NCBI GenBank assembly: GCA_945881885.1
Contig: CAMCVI010000007.1
Location: forward strand, 62,001 to 126,000
Reading direction: 5' to 3'
Source of the DNA: Chryseobacterium gleum
GTDB lineage: Bacteria > Bacteroidota > Bacteroidia > Flavobacteriales > Flavobacteriaceae
DNA length: 64,000 nt
A program made the translations under genes and the position numbers. The notes under the pieces are model-generated. The model saw only the letters and a list, made by a program, of their open reading frames with translations. It was not told the origin of the DNA and did not search any database. Positions 9,221-16,828 of this stretch are shown one piece after another (positions within the stretch are counted from its first letter, which is position 1; every line of letters starts with the position of its first letter).

Positions 9221-10096
9221 TTATTTTCTGTTTTCTCTTGCAATTAATGTGTTTTTCAAAAGCATTGCAATTGTCATAGGTCCAACTCCACCTGGAACTG
9301 GCGTAATAAATGATGCTTTCTTTGATACATTTTCAAAATCAACATCTCCTACAATTCTGTATCCTTTTTCAGTTGTTTCATCAATTACACGAGTAATTCC
9401 TACATCAATCACCACAACATCATCTTTAACCATTTCTGCTTTCAAATAATTTGGCACACCAAGCGCAGAAATTATAATATCTGCCTGCGAAGTAATTTGC
9501 GTGATGTTTTTAGTGTGAGTGTGAGTAACCGTTACCGTTGAATTCCCTGGAAACCCTTTTCTTCCCATTAAAATACTCATGGGACGACCAACAATATGAC
9601 TTCTTCCAATAACTACCGTGTGTTTTCCTTGTGTTTGAACGTTGTATCTTTCCAATAATTCTAAAATTCCAAATGGTGTTGCCGGAATAAATGTACTCAT
9701 ATCCAAGGCCATTTTTCCAAAATTTTCCGGATGAAAACCATCTACATCTTTTGAAGGATGAATAGCCATAATTATTTGCTGAGTATCAATTTGTTTTGGT
9801 AATGGCAATTGTACAATAAATCCATCAATATTTGAATCCTCATTTAATTCTGCAATTTTTTTAAGTAATTCTGTTTCAGAAGTGGTACTTGGCATTTTTA
9901 CCAAAGTAGATTCAAAGCCCACTCGCTCGCAAGCTTTTACTTTACTACCCACATAGGTTAAACTTGCGCCGTCATTTCCTACAATAATTGCAGCTAAATG
10001 CGGAACTTTTTCACCATTTGCTTTCATTTTTGCTACTTCAATAGCAATTTCTTCCTTAATTTCTTCAGCTACTTTTTTTCCGTCTAGTAATTGCAT
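9221..10096 (-). CDS. folD: Methylenetetrahydrofolate dehydrogenase / cyclohydrolase FolD
   Basis: 291 residues, full length. This bifunctional enzyme converts 5,10-methylene-THF to 10-formyl-THF with NADP in the cytoplasm, feeding purine and formyl-Met synthesis. Visible signatures are GNDGASLTYVGSKVKAC with the catalytic Lys, the substrate loop DGFIVQLPLPKQI, the nucleotide-binding VIGRSHIVGRP, and the C-terminal TPVPGGVGPMTIAML. It follows ffh on the same strand, separated by an 84-base gap filled with a repeat array, and ends at a terminator. The start MQLLDGKKVA is the usual one. Confidence 0.96.
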   Translation of the reverse strand: MQLLDGKKVAEEIKEEIAIEVAKMKANGEKVPHLAAIIVGNDGASLTYVGSKVKACERVGFESTLVKMPSTTSETELLKKIAELNEDSNIDGFIVQLPLPKQIDTQQIIMAIHPSKDVDGFHPENFGKMALDMSTFIPATPFGILELLERYNVQTQGKHTVVIGRSHIVGRPMSILMGRKGFPGNSTVTVTHTHTKNITQITSQADIIISALGVPNYLKAEMVKDDVVVIDVGITRVIDETTEKGYRIVGDVDFENVSKKASFITPVPGGVGPMTIAMLLKNTLIARENRK

Positions 10097-10110
10097 GGTT
10101 ATTATTATTT

Positions 10111-10178
10111 AAGTTTAAAAGTTAAAAGTCTTAAAGCTATAAAGACTTTCGACTTTTAAACTTTAAGACTTTCGACTT
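10111..10178. repeat. Intergenic repeat with inverted arms and 7-base periodicity
   Basis: This fills most of the gap between the ffh stop (10181) and folD start (10096). Arms 10111-10132 and 10142-10163 are reverse complements over 22 bases with two mismatches around a 9-base loop. The 14-base sequence AAGACTTTCGACTT occurs at 10142-10155 and again at 10165-10178. The whole stretch is built of AAAGTTA-like or CTTTCGA-like units with mostly 7-base spacing. It may form a hairpin in the transcript. Confidence 0.65.
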
Positions 10179-10180
10179 AT

Positions 10181-11533
10181 TTATTTCATTCCAGGCATAG
10201 ATGGCATTCCTTTACCGCCCATCATTTGCATTAGTTTTTTTCCGCCACCACCTTGCATCATTTTCATCATTTTGCTCATTTGATCAAATTGTTTCATTAA
10301 CTGATTGACATCTTCGATTTTTCTTCCTGCTCCTTTTGCAATTCTTGTTTTTCTTTTTACGTCAATTATCGCTGGTTTACTTCTTTCTTTTGGTGTCATG
10401 GATTGGATAATGGCTTCTACATGTTTGAAAGCATCATCTTCAATTTCTACATCTTTTAAAGCTTTTCCAGCTCCAGGAATCATTCCGACAAGGTCTTTCA
10501 TGCTTCCCATTTTTTTAATTTGTTGTATTTGCGCTAAGAAATCATCAAAACCAAATTCATTTTTTGCAATTTTTTTCTGAATTTTTCTGGCTTCTTCTTC
10601 ATCATATTGTTCTTGGGCTCTTTCTACCAAAGACACTACGTCACCCATTCCTAAAATTCTTTCCGCCATTCGAGAAGGATAGAACACATCAATAGCATCC
10701 ATTTTTTCTCCAGTACCAATGAATTTTATGGGTTTATTAACTACCGATTTAATTGAAATTGCGGCACCACCACGAGTATCACCATCTAATTTGGTAAGAA
10801 TTACCCCATCAAAATTCAACCTATCATTGAATGCTTTTGCAGTATTAACAGCATCTTGACCTGTCATTGCGTCTACCACAAATAATGTTTCATGAGGTTG
10901 AATGGCTTTATGAACGTTTGCAATTTCGTTCATCATTTCTTCATCAACAGCTAAACGACCAGCGGTATCAATAATTACTACATTAAATCCGTTGGCTTTT
11001 GCATGTTTAATTGCATTTTCAGCAATTGAAACGGCATTTTTATTTTCTGGTTCAGAATATACTTCCACGCCTATTTGTTCCCCCACAACGTGCAATTGAT
11101 TAATTGCCGCAGGACGATAAATATCACAAGCTACTAAAAGTGGGTTTTTTGATTTTTTTGTTTTTAAAAAATTAGCAAGTTTACCAGAAAAAGTTGTTTT
11201 ACCTGAACCTTGTAAACCAGACATTAAAATAACGGTTGGATTTCCAGACAAGTTAACACCTGCAACATCGCCACCCATTAATTCGGTTAATTCATCTTTA
11301 ACTAATTTCACCAACAACTGACCTGGTTGTAATGTCGTTAACACATTTTCACCAATTGCTTTGTCTTTTACTCTTGTGGTAAAATCTTTTGCAATTTTAA
11401 AATTCACATCGGCATCTAACAACGCGCGTCGTACTTCTTTTAAAGTATCGGCTACATTTACATCCGTAATTTTCCCGTGTCCTTTTAGTATATGGAATGC
11501 TTTATCTAACTTATCGGTAAGATTATCAAACAT
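10181..11533 (-). CDS. ffh: Signal recognition particle protein Ffh
   Basis: 450 residues, full length. This GTPase binds signal sequences and 4.5S RNA and delivers ribosomes to FtsY and the Sec translocon. The NG domain shows G1 GLQGSGKTT (106-114), DTAGRL, and TKLDGDTRGGA. The M domain has the expected KPAIIDVKRKTRIAKGAG RNA-binding region and ends in a Met/Gly-rich tail (MMGGKGMPSMPGMK). The start MFDNLTDKL is canonical. An almost perfect housekeeping promoter lies at 11559-11589, and folD follows on the same strand. Confidence 0.97.
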   Translation of the reverse strand: MFDNLTDKLDKAFHILKGHGKITDVNVADTLKEVRRALLDADVNFKIAKDFTTRVKDKAIGENVLTTLQPGQLLVKLVKDELTELMGGDVAGVNLSGNPTVILMSGLQGSGKTTFSGKLANFLKTKKSKNPLLVACDIYRPAAINQLHVVGEQIGVEVYSEPENKNAVSIAENAIKHAKANGFNVVIIDTAGRLAVDEEMMNEIANVHKAIQPHETLFVVDAMTGQDAVNTAKAFNDRLNFDGVILTKLDGDTRGGAAISIKSVVNKPIKFIGTGEKMDAIDVFYPSRMAERILGMGDVVSLVERAQEQYDEEEARKIQKKIAKNEFGFDDFLAQIQQIKKMGSMKDLVGMIPGAGKALKDVEIEDDAFKHVEAIIQSMTPKERSKPAIIDVKRKTRIAKGAGRKIEDVNQLMKQFDQMSKMMKMMQGGGGKKLMQMMGGKGMPSMPGMK

Positions 11534-11558
11534 AATAATTGAGCTTTTTAATGAAATG

Positions 11559-11589
11559 CAAATATAAGGTAAAGTTGTAAAGTAACAAA
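11559..11589 (-). promoter_or_regulatory. Promoter of ffh (TTTG-N19-TATATTTG)
   Basis: On the minus strand TTTG (11586-11589) and TATATTTG (11559-11566) are separated by exactly 19 bases. Both elements match the consensus for the primary sigma factor of Bacteroidota. It lies 26 bases upstream of the ffh start and is the best promoter in the window. Confidence 0.75.
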
Positions 11590-11627
11590 GTGAGCTACCT
11601 GCAAAATTTGGAATTTTAAAATAAAAA

Positions 11628-11653
11628 AACCGTTCAGAAAATTCGGAACGGTT
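11628..11653 (-). terminator. Terminator after small Lys/Cys-rich gene
   Basis: Arms 11628-11635 (AACCGTTC) and 11646-11653 (GAACGGTT) pair perfectly and extend inward after one mismatch. An A-run on the plus strand gives a U-tract on the minus strand. It lies 22 bases after the stop of the small gene. The core resembles the terminator at 21229-21263. Confidence 0.8.
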
Positions 11654-11675
11654 GTTTAACTTGTTTTAAAACTTA

Positions 11676-11864
11676 TTATTTTTTTGAACAACAAGATTTT
11701 TTCTCAGTTGAAGCACAAGATTTTTTATCGGTTGCTTTTTTATCTGTGCAAGATTTTTCGGTTTTTTCTTTTTTCTTTTCTTTTTCTTTTTCTTTAAAGT
11801 TTACTACAGAAGCAGAAGAAACCATAATTGCCATTAAGGCAACAATTGACAATACTTTTTTCAT
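11676..11864 (-). CDS. Small exported Lys/Cys-rich protein
   Basis: 62 residues. A signal peptide (about 1-18, KKVLSIVALMAIMVSSAS) is followed by a tail made almost wholly of Lys, Glu, Ser and Thr. The tail has five cysteines in repeated KSC-type contexts (EKSCTDKK, KKSCAST, KKSCCSKK). No known domain is visible. The Cys/Lys pattern could suggest metal binding or surface charge, but that is speculation. It has its own terminator and A/T-rich upstream DNA, so it is probably a separate transcript. The composition is low-complexity, but the signal peptide, terminator and start support a real gene. Confidence 0.65.
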   Translation of the reverse strand: MKKVLSIVALMAIMVSSASVVNFKEKEKEKKKEKTEKSCTDKKATDKKSCASTEKKSCCSKK

Positions 11865-12012
11865 GATATTTATTTTTATTTGTTATACTTATTAACTTAT
11901 ATATTTCAAAAGTAATAATTTTATATTATTTAAATGATAAAGTTTTCTTAATTTTTTATATAATAATTAATAAACAAATATAGGCTTTTTAAAAAAAGAA
12001 TAAAAAAATACT

Positions 12013-12189
12013 TTAATATTTGCAATTACCCCCGCAGCCTATATTTAAAATCGCTTGAAACAAAAAGAAAATTCCAAAAGGAATAAATACCCATTGATTT
12101 TGTTCATATGCTGTACAAAAGCAGAACAGGGCTATTGCAATTCGGAAATAGCGCATAAAATGCCAATTATTTAAAAATATTTTTTTCAT
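12013..12189 (-). CDS. Small membrane protein, DUF2892-like (58 residues)
   Basis: A 58-codon reading frame begins ATG at 12189, 12 bases after the MBOAT stop. The product has NWHFMRYFRIAIALF, then a helix-break-helix hydrophobic profile (about 13-27 and 33-49), and ends NIGCGGNCKY. Short two-helix proteins beginning with a conserved N-[WM]-x-R-x-x-R segment and ending in a Cys/Gly cluster are typical of the DUF2892/YgaP membrane family, often linked to rhodaneses. I infer family membership from this pattern only. Its position suggests it is the last gene of the acetylation operon, though a functional link is not evident. Confidence 0.65.
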   Translation of the reverse strand: MKKIFLNNWHFMRYFRIAIALFCFCTAYEQNQWVFIPFGIFFLFQAILNIGCGGNCKY

Positions 12190-12201
12190 AAGTTAAAAAT
12201 C

Positions 12202-13875
12202 TTAAAATTGAAAGTAAATAAATGGTTGTGGTCCAGCTGAAGCAGCAGCATACACCAACCAAAAAACCAATCCTAAAACAATAGCTCGAGTTATTAAAGG
12301 CATTGCTTTAAATACATTTTGAATGGCAATTGTAACTTTTTCAGGAATGTAATGCCAAAAATAGCCTAAAAACATCAAAATAAATACATTTTGATAACCT
12401 TGAATAATGGTGAACCACTGATTGAAATCAAAGGTTACTTTTCCAATGTTTTCAATTATTTGTAGTGCAATTGTAAAATCTTTTGCTCGAAAGAAAATCC
12501 AACAGAAAGCCACAAAATGAAACGTTACTAAAATAGCCAAAAACTTCAAAAAAGGCGTTAAGAAGAATACTTTACGCTTTGACGGCGGGTAATATTCTAA
12601 AAATATTTTGTGAATAGCCAAAGCCATTCCATGTAAAGCACCCCAAATTATGAAACGCAAACTTGCTCCATGCCACAATCCGCCTAATAACATGGTTGTC
12701 ATTAAGTTTACATTGGTGTACATGGTTTTTTCTTTTTCCCTTGAAAATAAAAAAGTGAAAATAAATATTATTGTAGATGCTACTGCTAAAATTAACGGAA
12801 TGTTACTGGTTGTAGAAAACGAAATTCCCCAAATAATGATACCAATAAAAAATAAACTTGGAAATAGAAATCCTACAAAAGTTCCATAACGATTTCCTCC
12901 AACTGAAATATATAAAAAATCTTTTAACCAAGTAGATAAAGAAATGTGCCAACGGCGCCAAAAATCTGTTATTGAAGTCGATTTATATGGCGAACGGAAA
13001 TTGGTTGGTAATTTAAAACCCAATAACAAAGCCACTCCAATTGCCATGTCTGAATAACCAGAAAAATCGCAATAAATTTGAATTGTGTAACCATACGAAG
13101 CCATTAAATTTTCAAATGGCGTATAACTATTTGGTAAGTCGAAAACACGATCTACAAAGTTTAATGATATGTAATCTGATATTACTGTTTTCTTGATTAA
13201 TCCTCCAATAATTAATAGAAAAGCACGATTAATATCGTCTTGGGTTATGTTTAATTTCTGGTATATTTGTGGTAAAAAGTCTTTTGCTCTTACGATTGGT
13301 CCAGCTACTAATTGTGGGAAAAAAGACACAAAAAACAAATAATCGATAAAGCGTTTTGTGGGTACAATTTCTTTTCGATAGATTTCAATAATATAACTTA
13401 TAGATTGAAACGTGTAAAATGAAATTCCTACAGGTAAAATAACATCAAAAAAAGAAAATTTTTCTCCAGTTAAGTTATTGGTAATGTCTACTAAAAAATT
13501 ACTGTATTTAAAATAGCCTAAAAAGCCTAAATTTAGAATAATACTAAATGTTAAAGATAACTTTTTATAAAAAACACTTGAAGTGCGATGGACTAAATTA
13601 CCTAAATTATAATCGACAACTGCAGAACCTAAAAGTAATAAAAAATAAATTCCACTTGACTTATAATAGAAAAATAGCGAAAATAAAATTACGTAAATCA
13701 TCCGAATGGTGTCGGCTTTTCTTAGTAAAATATACCAAAAATAAAAGACTAAAAACAAACCTAAAAATAAGCCCGTATTAAAAAGTAATGGCTCTTTTTC
13801 GTTGTAAACAAACCATTTTTCAATTACTTCAGGAGTAATTTTGCCAATATTTTTATAAAACCAATCTTGCAACAC
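12202..13875 (-). CDS. MBOAT family membrane O-acyltransferase (AlgI-like)
   Basis: 557 residues with about ten or more membrane segments. The MBOAT hallmark is GGLWHGAS with His402, followed by WGALHGM with His415; upstream the family motif DFWRRWHISLSTWLKDFLY is present. Proteins of this AlgI/PatA/DltB type move acyl groups, usually acetyl, across the membrane to a periplasmic SGNH partner that modifies a polysaccharide. Two SGNH genes lie immediately upstream on the same strand (6-base gap to the nearer one), which supports a PatA/PatB- or AlgI/AlgX-like system. The acceptor glycan is unknown. The start MLQDWFYKNIG is plausible. Confidence 0.93.
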   Translation of the reverse strand: MLQDWFYKNIGKITPEVIEKWFVYNEKEPLLFNTGLFLGLFLVFYFWYILLRKADTIRMIYVILFSLFFYYKSSGIYFLLLLGSAVVDYNLGNLVHRTSSVFYKKLSLTFSIILNLGFLGYFKYSNFLVDITNNLTGEKFSFFDVILPVGISFYTFQSISYIIEIYRKEIVPTKRFIDYLFFVSFFPQLVAGPIVRAKDFLPQIYQKLNITQDDINRAFLLIIGGLIKKTVISDYISLNFVDRVFDLPNSYTPFENLMASYGYTIQIYCDFSGYSDMAIGVALLLGFKLPTNFRSPYKSTSITDFWRRWHISLSTWLKDFLYISVGGNRYGTFVGFLFPSLFFIGIIIWGISFSTTSNIPLILAVASTIIFIFTFLFSREKEKTMYTNVNLMTTMLLGGLWHGASLRFIIWGALHGMALAIHKIFLEYYPPSKRKVFFLTPFLKFLAILVTFHFVAFCWIFFRAKDFTIALQIIENIGKVTFDFNQWFTIIQGYQNVFILMFLGYFWHYIPEKVTIAIQNVFKAMPLITRAIVLGLVFWLVYAAASAGPQPFIYFQF

Positions 13876-13881
13876 AATCTC

Positions 13882-15315
13882 CTATTTTTCAGATTTATAT
13901 AATTCGTACGATTGAATAAACGCATCGAAAAATAATTCGCCTTGTTTATCATAACCTGCATTTGAATAATGCACTTTATCTCTTGCCATTAAACCCATTC
14001 TTGAATTCATAGAGATATTTTTATTGCCACCAAAAACATCTAATAAATTCCAAACAGCGTAGTTTTCAGCTGTTGCCATTTCAATAATTTTTTCGGCATA
14101 TTTTTCAATATAAATATTTTGAGATTTTCCATGCAAAACTGAAGGTGGTGGCGTAGTAATCAAAAAAGAAGCCTCGGGACATTTTTGTTTTATGCCGTCA
14201 ATCATTGTTTTTAAATTCCCAAAATAAGTAGCAATATCTTGTTTGTCAAAGCTTTCATTAGTCCCCAAAGAAATTACGAATAAATCTGCTTCTAAACTTG
14301 GTAATTGCTCAAAAAACAAAGGAAATTTATTAAAATCGCTACTTTTTGCGCCATTTACACCAATAGAAGAATAAGTAATTCCCGGATTTTCATTTTCTAA
14401 AATCAAGCCATTTAATGCAAATTCAGTACTGTTTTCATTTCCTATTATTGTAACTTTATCAATCGGTTTTTCGGAATTATATTCATTATATAAAGGTGTG
14501 TTTTCTAAAACAATCGGTTCATAACTGTATTTTACAGTTGAAATTGTTTTATAGGTTGTAACCGTTTTGCCGCCGGGAATTTTTAAAATTTTGCCATCTC
14601 TAATATTATCTGAAGACAATCCGTTGGCTGATTTTAATTGTTTTAATGATATGTTATATTTATCTGCAATACCGCCTAAAACTTCACCGGGTTTTACTTT
14701 ATGAGAACTTATTGCGGGTGTTTTTACCGCTACTTTTTCTTGAAAAATATTGCTTTTTTTCGCAAAAGACACATTAAAAATATTTTCGTTTTTAGGTGAA
14801 ATGATTTTCAACTTTGTAAAATCGAATTGTGCTTCTTTGACTAACAAGTCAATATGAAAACTATTTTGTTTGGGCTCAAAAGAAATCCCACTTATACCGA
14901 CTGGTTTTGATATATCCGCATATAAATTTCGAGTAGCAGAAAATCCGCCAGAACCCGAAAATTTTATAGGGGAACTATTATTAGTATTTGCTAAACTATA
15001 TGGAAATGTAAACCCAAAACCGGCATTCCCAAAATTTTGCTGCATTCTGAAACGTATTTTTGCTGTAAAAATATCTGCCTGAATATGCGAATCACCAATA
15101 TGAACCATTCGGACTTTCCTATCTTGATTTTCTTCATGTTGGTATAACTTTTCGAAAATAGCTACTAGTGCTTTTTCATTTGAAATCACATTATTAAATG
15201 CTTCAAAATTAGCGGTATCAATTGCAACCGTAGCGCTATCTATGGCAATTTTCACAGAATCGGTTTGCGAAAAACCAAATGCTGTAAAAAATAAAATGTA
15301 TAAAAACTTATTCAT
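13882..15315 (-). CDS. SGNH/GDSL protein with an inserted LysM domain
   Basis: 477 residues. A signal peptide (1-17, ending GFSQT) is followed by an SGNH fold in pieces: block I GDSH (74-77), block III GTN (351-353) and block V DKVH (446-449). Between blocks I and III lies a beta-rich region, and within it a LysM module (about 205-248: HKVKPGEVL through LKIPGG). LysM binds N-acetylglucosamine polymers such as peptidoglycan. With the adjacent MBOAT, the likely role is periplasmic O-acetyl transfer onto, or removal from, a cell-wall or surface glycan. Its 5' end overlaps the upstream SGNH gene by 8 bases, indicating translational coupling. Confidence 0.88.
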   Translation of the reverse strand: MNKFLYILFFTAFGFSQTDSVKIAIDSATVAIDTANFEAFNNVISNEKALVAIFEKLYQHEENQDRKVRMVHIGDSHIQADIFTAKIRFRMQQNFGNAGFGFTFPYSLANTNNSSPIKFSGSGGFSATRNLYADISKPVGISGISFEPKQNSFHIDLLVKEAQFDFTKLKIISPKNENIFNVSFAKKSNIFQEKVAVKTPAISSHKVKPGEVLGGIADKYNISLKQLKSANGLSSDNIRDGKILKIPGGKTVTTYKTISTVKYSYEPIVLENTPLYNEYNSEKPIDKVTIIGNENSTEFALNGLILENENPGITYSSIGVNGAKSSDFNKFPLFFEQLPSLEADLFVISLGTNESFDKQDIATYFGNLKTMIDGIKQKCPEASFLITTPPPSVLHGKSQNIYIEKYAEKIIEMATAENYAVWNLLDVFGGNKNISMNSRMGLMARDKVHYSNAGYDKQGELFFDAFIQSYELYKSEK

Positions 15316-16765
15316 TTAAAGTGTCTTTAATTGGTGATACAGAATCAATTACCATTGGTTTTGGTTGGTTTTTTTTCTTGGCTAAAGCTCGTAATCTTTT
15401 GTACTCAATATAACCTGTATCTATTTGTTTATAAATAAGTTGCGCAATTTCTTTTGCTCCTCTATAATTAAAATGGGTATAATCTTTATTGGCTTTTGCG
15501 GGTACATTTTCTACCCATTTTACCATTGAGCCATCACCGCCCATAAGTGTATATAGATTTACCAAACCGGCTTCTGATTTTACAGCATAGCGTTTTTGAG
15601 CCATAATTAAAGGTACAACGGCTGAATCCGATTTCATTTGCATATCATATTTAGTAGATTTATCAGCTGTTGTGATAATTAAAATAGCGGCTCCAGGAAA
15701 GCATTGTTTTACGTGGTTTACAACGGAAGTCATTTTTCTTTCGTACCAAGAATAATTTAATGAATCATAATTTAAAACATTGGTACCAAATTGTAAAATA
15801 ATTAAATCATAACCTAACTTTTGCTGAAAAGCATTCATTAAATCAATATTGAATGAACCTAGAGGCAAACCAGAATTTCCTCGTGAAGAAAAATTATCAA
15901 CGTGAATTCCTTTTCCATTATCAAAATTAAATCCGTAAAAAGGAATAGAATCTGCATTTATGAAATTTACTTTAACATTTTTTAAAGATGTTCCAATTTG
16001 AGTTGTATTTAAAATGGCGTTTGGCGTAAGCTTTTTATAAACTGTATCTTTTCCAATAACTTGTCGTAACATTGCTTTTTTATTTTTAGAACTGCCATAA
16101 AAAAGTGTTGGATTATTTAAAGTTGATGAAAAACGGTTTCTGCCAGATTTATATTTTACCCAAATAGGATTTGCGGTATCTTTTGCAAAAAAAACGGAAC
16201 CATTGACACCAAATGAACGCGAAGGACTTTTTGTTTTTAAATACGATTGTGCTTTCCAATTTGTTGAAAATTCATGTAAAATTGACCCTCTAGATGTAGC
16301 TGATTCTGATGTAATATTTACAAAACCTACACCTTCTCCTCCATAAACAGTTTGAAATTGTGTGCGGACATCTTGAACAATCATATCGCCATCTGTCATA
16401 GAATCTCCAAAATAGGCAATTCGGGCTTTTCCTTTTTTATTGGTTTCTAATTGGTATAATTTTTCAAAAAACGGAATTAGGTATTGATATCCTTTATATT
16501 GTTCGAATTTCTCGCTAGAAAATTTTATTCCAAGTGGATTTGTAACAAATGAAATGGTTTTATTGGTTAAAGTGTCTTCTTCAGAAAGATTGGCACCTTC
16601 CGCTACCGCTTCTAACATCAAACTATCTACAACAATATTTTTACTATTTGCAGTTGCTTCAGGAAAAAGTTTTTTTGGTAAAAACGATTTAAACCCAATA
16701 AAAGCTACAATTGCAATTACTACAATTAGCCATGATTGAAAAAAATAGGTTTTGTTTTGGTTCAC
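15308..16765 (-). CDS. SGNH/GDSL family protein with N-terminal membrane anchor
   Basis: 485 residues. One hydrophobic anchor (about 12-28, LIVVIAIVAFIGF) precedes a periplasmic SGNH domain: block I GDSM (120-123), GTN (327-329) and DYTH (428-431). A long insertion between blocks I and III probably folds as a carbohydrate-binding sandwich, as in PatB/Ape1 enzymes. It ends in a Lys/Pro-rich tail. It is the first gene of the SGNH-SGNH-MBOAT-small protein operon and is a diverged paralogue of its neighbour but lacks LysM. Acetyltransferase or esterase activity cannot be told apart from sequence alone. Confidence 0.88.
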   Translation of the reverse strand: MNQNKTYFFQSWLIVVIAIVAFIGFKSFLPKKLFPEATANSKNIVVDSLMLEAVAEGANLSEEDTLTNKTISFVTNPLGIKFSSEKFEQYKGYQYLIPFFEKLYQLETNKKGKARIAYFGDSMTDGDMIVQDVRTQFQTVYGGEGVGFVNITSESATSRGSILHEFSTNWKAQSYLKTKSPSRSFGVNGSVFFAKDTANPIWVKYKSGRNRFSSTLNNPTLFYGSSKNKKAMLRQVIGKDTVYKKLTPNAILNTTQIGTSLKNVKVNFINADSIPFYGFNFDNGKGIHVDNFSSRGNSGLPLGSFNIDLMNAFQQKLGYDLIILQFGTNVLNYDSLNYSWYERKMTSVVNHVKQCFPGAAILIITTADKSTKYDMQMKSDSAVVPLIMAQKRYAVKSEAGLVNLYTLMGGDGSMVKWVENVPAKANKDYTHFNYRGAKEIAQLIYKQIDTGYIEYKRLRALAKKKNQPKPMVIDSVSPIKDTLNE

Positions 16766-16801
16766 TTTTATTTTATAATTATAAAATTGTATTTTAAACT
16801 T

Positions 16802-16822
16802 CGTAAATCGTAAATCGTAAAT
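16802..16822. repeat. Three perfect CGTAAAT heptamers after argS
   Basis: Three identical 7-base units lie 6 bases beyond the argS stop codon. On the argS coding strand they read TTTACGA. The same unit in the same orientation follows murB at 41200-41220. Confidence 0.8.
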
Positions 16823-16828
16823 TTTAAT

